A stretch of 23,029 nt of DNA from an uncultured Clostridia bacterium. Lineage in GTDB: Bacteria > Bacillota > Clostridia > TANB77 > CAG-508. Every line of letters starts with the position of its first letter. Position 1 is the stretch's first letter. The stretch covers positions 1 to 23,029 of the forward strand of contig CAKPHD010000028.1 of NCBI GenBank assembly GCA_934155625.1. Reading direction: 5' to 3'. The notes below the pieces were generated by a model. The model saw only the letters and a list, made by a program, of their open reading frames with translations, did no database searches and was not told the origin of the DNA. This document shows, piece after piece, positions 22,912 through 23,029 of the stretch. The translations under genes and the position numbers were made by a program.

Positions 22912-23016
22912 CTTTAGTTCTGGTTATTTGGCAGGTGTGCCAATTCCTGCATCTCTTTTGACCTCTAGGGTGTGTGGATGGCACAATTGTCCACTTCAAA
23001 TAACTCTCTATATTGT
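22888..23016 (-). ncRNA. Candidate small structured RNA with kissing loops
   Basis: A -10 box TATAAT stands at 23023-23028 at the window edge, and a terminator closes the unit about 130 bases later; no ORF with a ribosome binding site lies between. On the minus strand, GTTATTTG/CAAATAAC (22997-23004 and 22923-22930) closes a junction with two hairpins: GTGGA/TCCAC (22990-22994, 22974-22978) and GCAGG/CCTGC (22946-22950, 22931-22935). Their loops contain TGTGCCA and TGGCACA, fully complementary over seven bases. A 23-base purine-rich linker joins the hairpins. This three-way junction with loop-loop pairing recalls the purine riboswitch fold, but the sequence matches no class I can recall. The -35 region is outside the window. 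Confidence 0.5.
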
Positions 23017-23029
23017 ACTTATATTATAC

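Noticed and set aside
22888..23016. THF, purine, T-box or SRP RNA at the right edge
   Set aside because: The location near thyA-folA suggested a folate riboswitch, but the conserved bases I remember for these families are not present. Only the overall shape recalls the purine class.
1..23029. CRISPR array, tRNA or rRNA genes, insertion sequences
   Set aside because: No regularly spaced repeats, no cloverleaf or rRNA-like sequence and no transposase were seen on either strand.

Overview
The window is strikingly AT-rich, and every recognisable protein gene lies on the minus strand. It looks like a chromosomal piece of a low-GC Firmicute, most likely an uncultured gut clostridium. The basis is strong AGGAGG-type ribosome binding sites, consensus sigma-A promoters with 17-base spacers, a split pyruvate:ferredoxin oxidoreductase (anaerobic metabolism), a RecD2-type helicase and a secreted protein with a SipW-type signal peptide. 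Genus and species cannot be told. All family assignments come from reading the translations and from memory of the families; no search was run.

Left part (1-3150), accessory and variable: a secreted-protein gene runs off the left edge (start at 401). Upstream of it is a 159-base segment bounded by 20-base perfect inverted repeats (459-478 and 638-657), each built like a lox site: palindromic arms around an asymmetric 7-base core. The segment holds one consensus promoter, which points away from the secreted-protein gene and into a terminator. It therefore reads as a phase-variable promoter captured in the OFF orientation. Further right are a candidate ADP-ribosyltransferase toxin (DUF3990-like) with its partner (DUF3791-like), a stub of a DUF4143 ATPase, a third copy of the recombination site, and a complete tyrosine recombinase whose stop codon lies in that third copy. 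The toxin pair and the stub sit between direct copies of the site, like a captured cassette.

Middle (3150-16200): a protein with two OB folds (SSB-like) with its own promoter; a cyclic beta-1,2-glucan synthase-like giant of 2668 residues (GT84, glucoamylase-like and GH94 parts), preceded by a small two-helix membrane protein that probably shares its transcript; then recD2 and trmL as one unit; then an unfamiliar protein with an HExxH motif.

Right part (16200-23029): a zinc-ribbon-like lipoprotein preceded by two tiny ORFs with good ribosome binding sites; the porCDAB operon for a four-subunit pyruvate:ferredoxin oxidoreductase, with a structured leader; and thyA-folA-splB-like, joining thymidylate synthesis, dihydrofolate recycling and a spore photoproduct lyase homologue that lacks the usual catalytic cysteine. 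The right edge holds a candidate small RNA in which two hairpin loops can pair with each other, closed by an intrinsic terminator.

The most interesting part is 1-3000: an apparent promoter switch, its probable recombinase, and a toxin-antitoxin-like cassette bounded by the same site.
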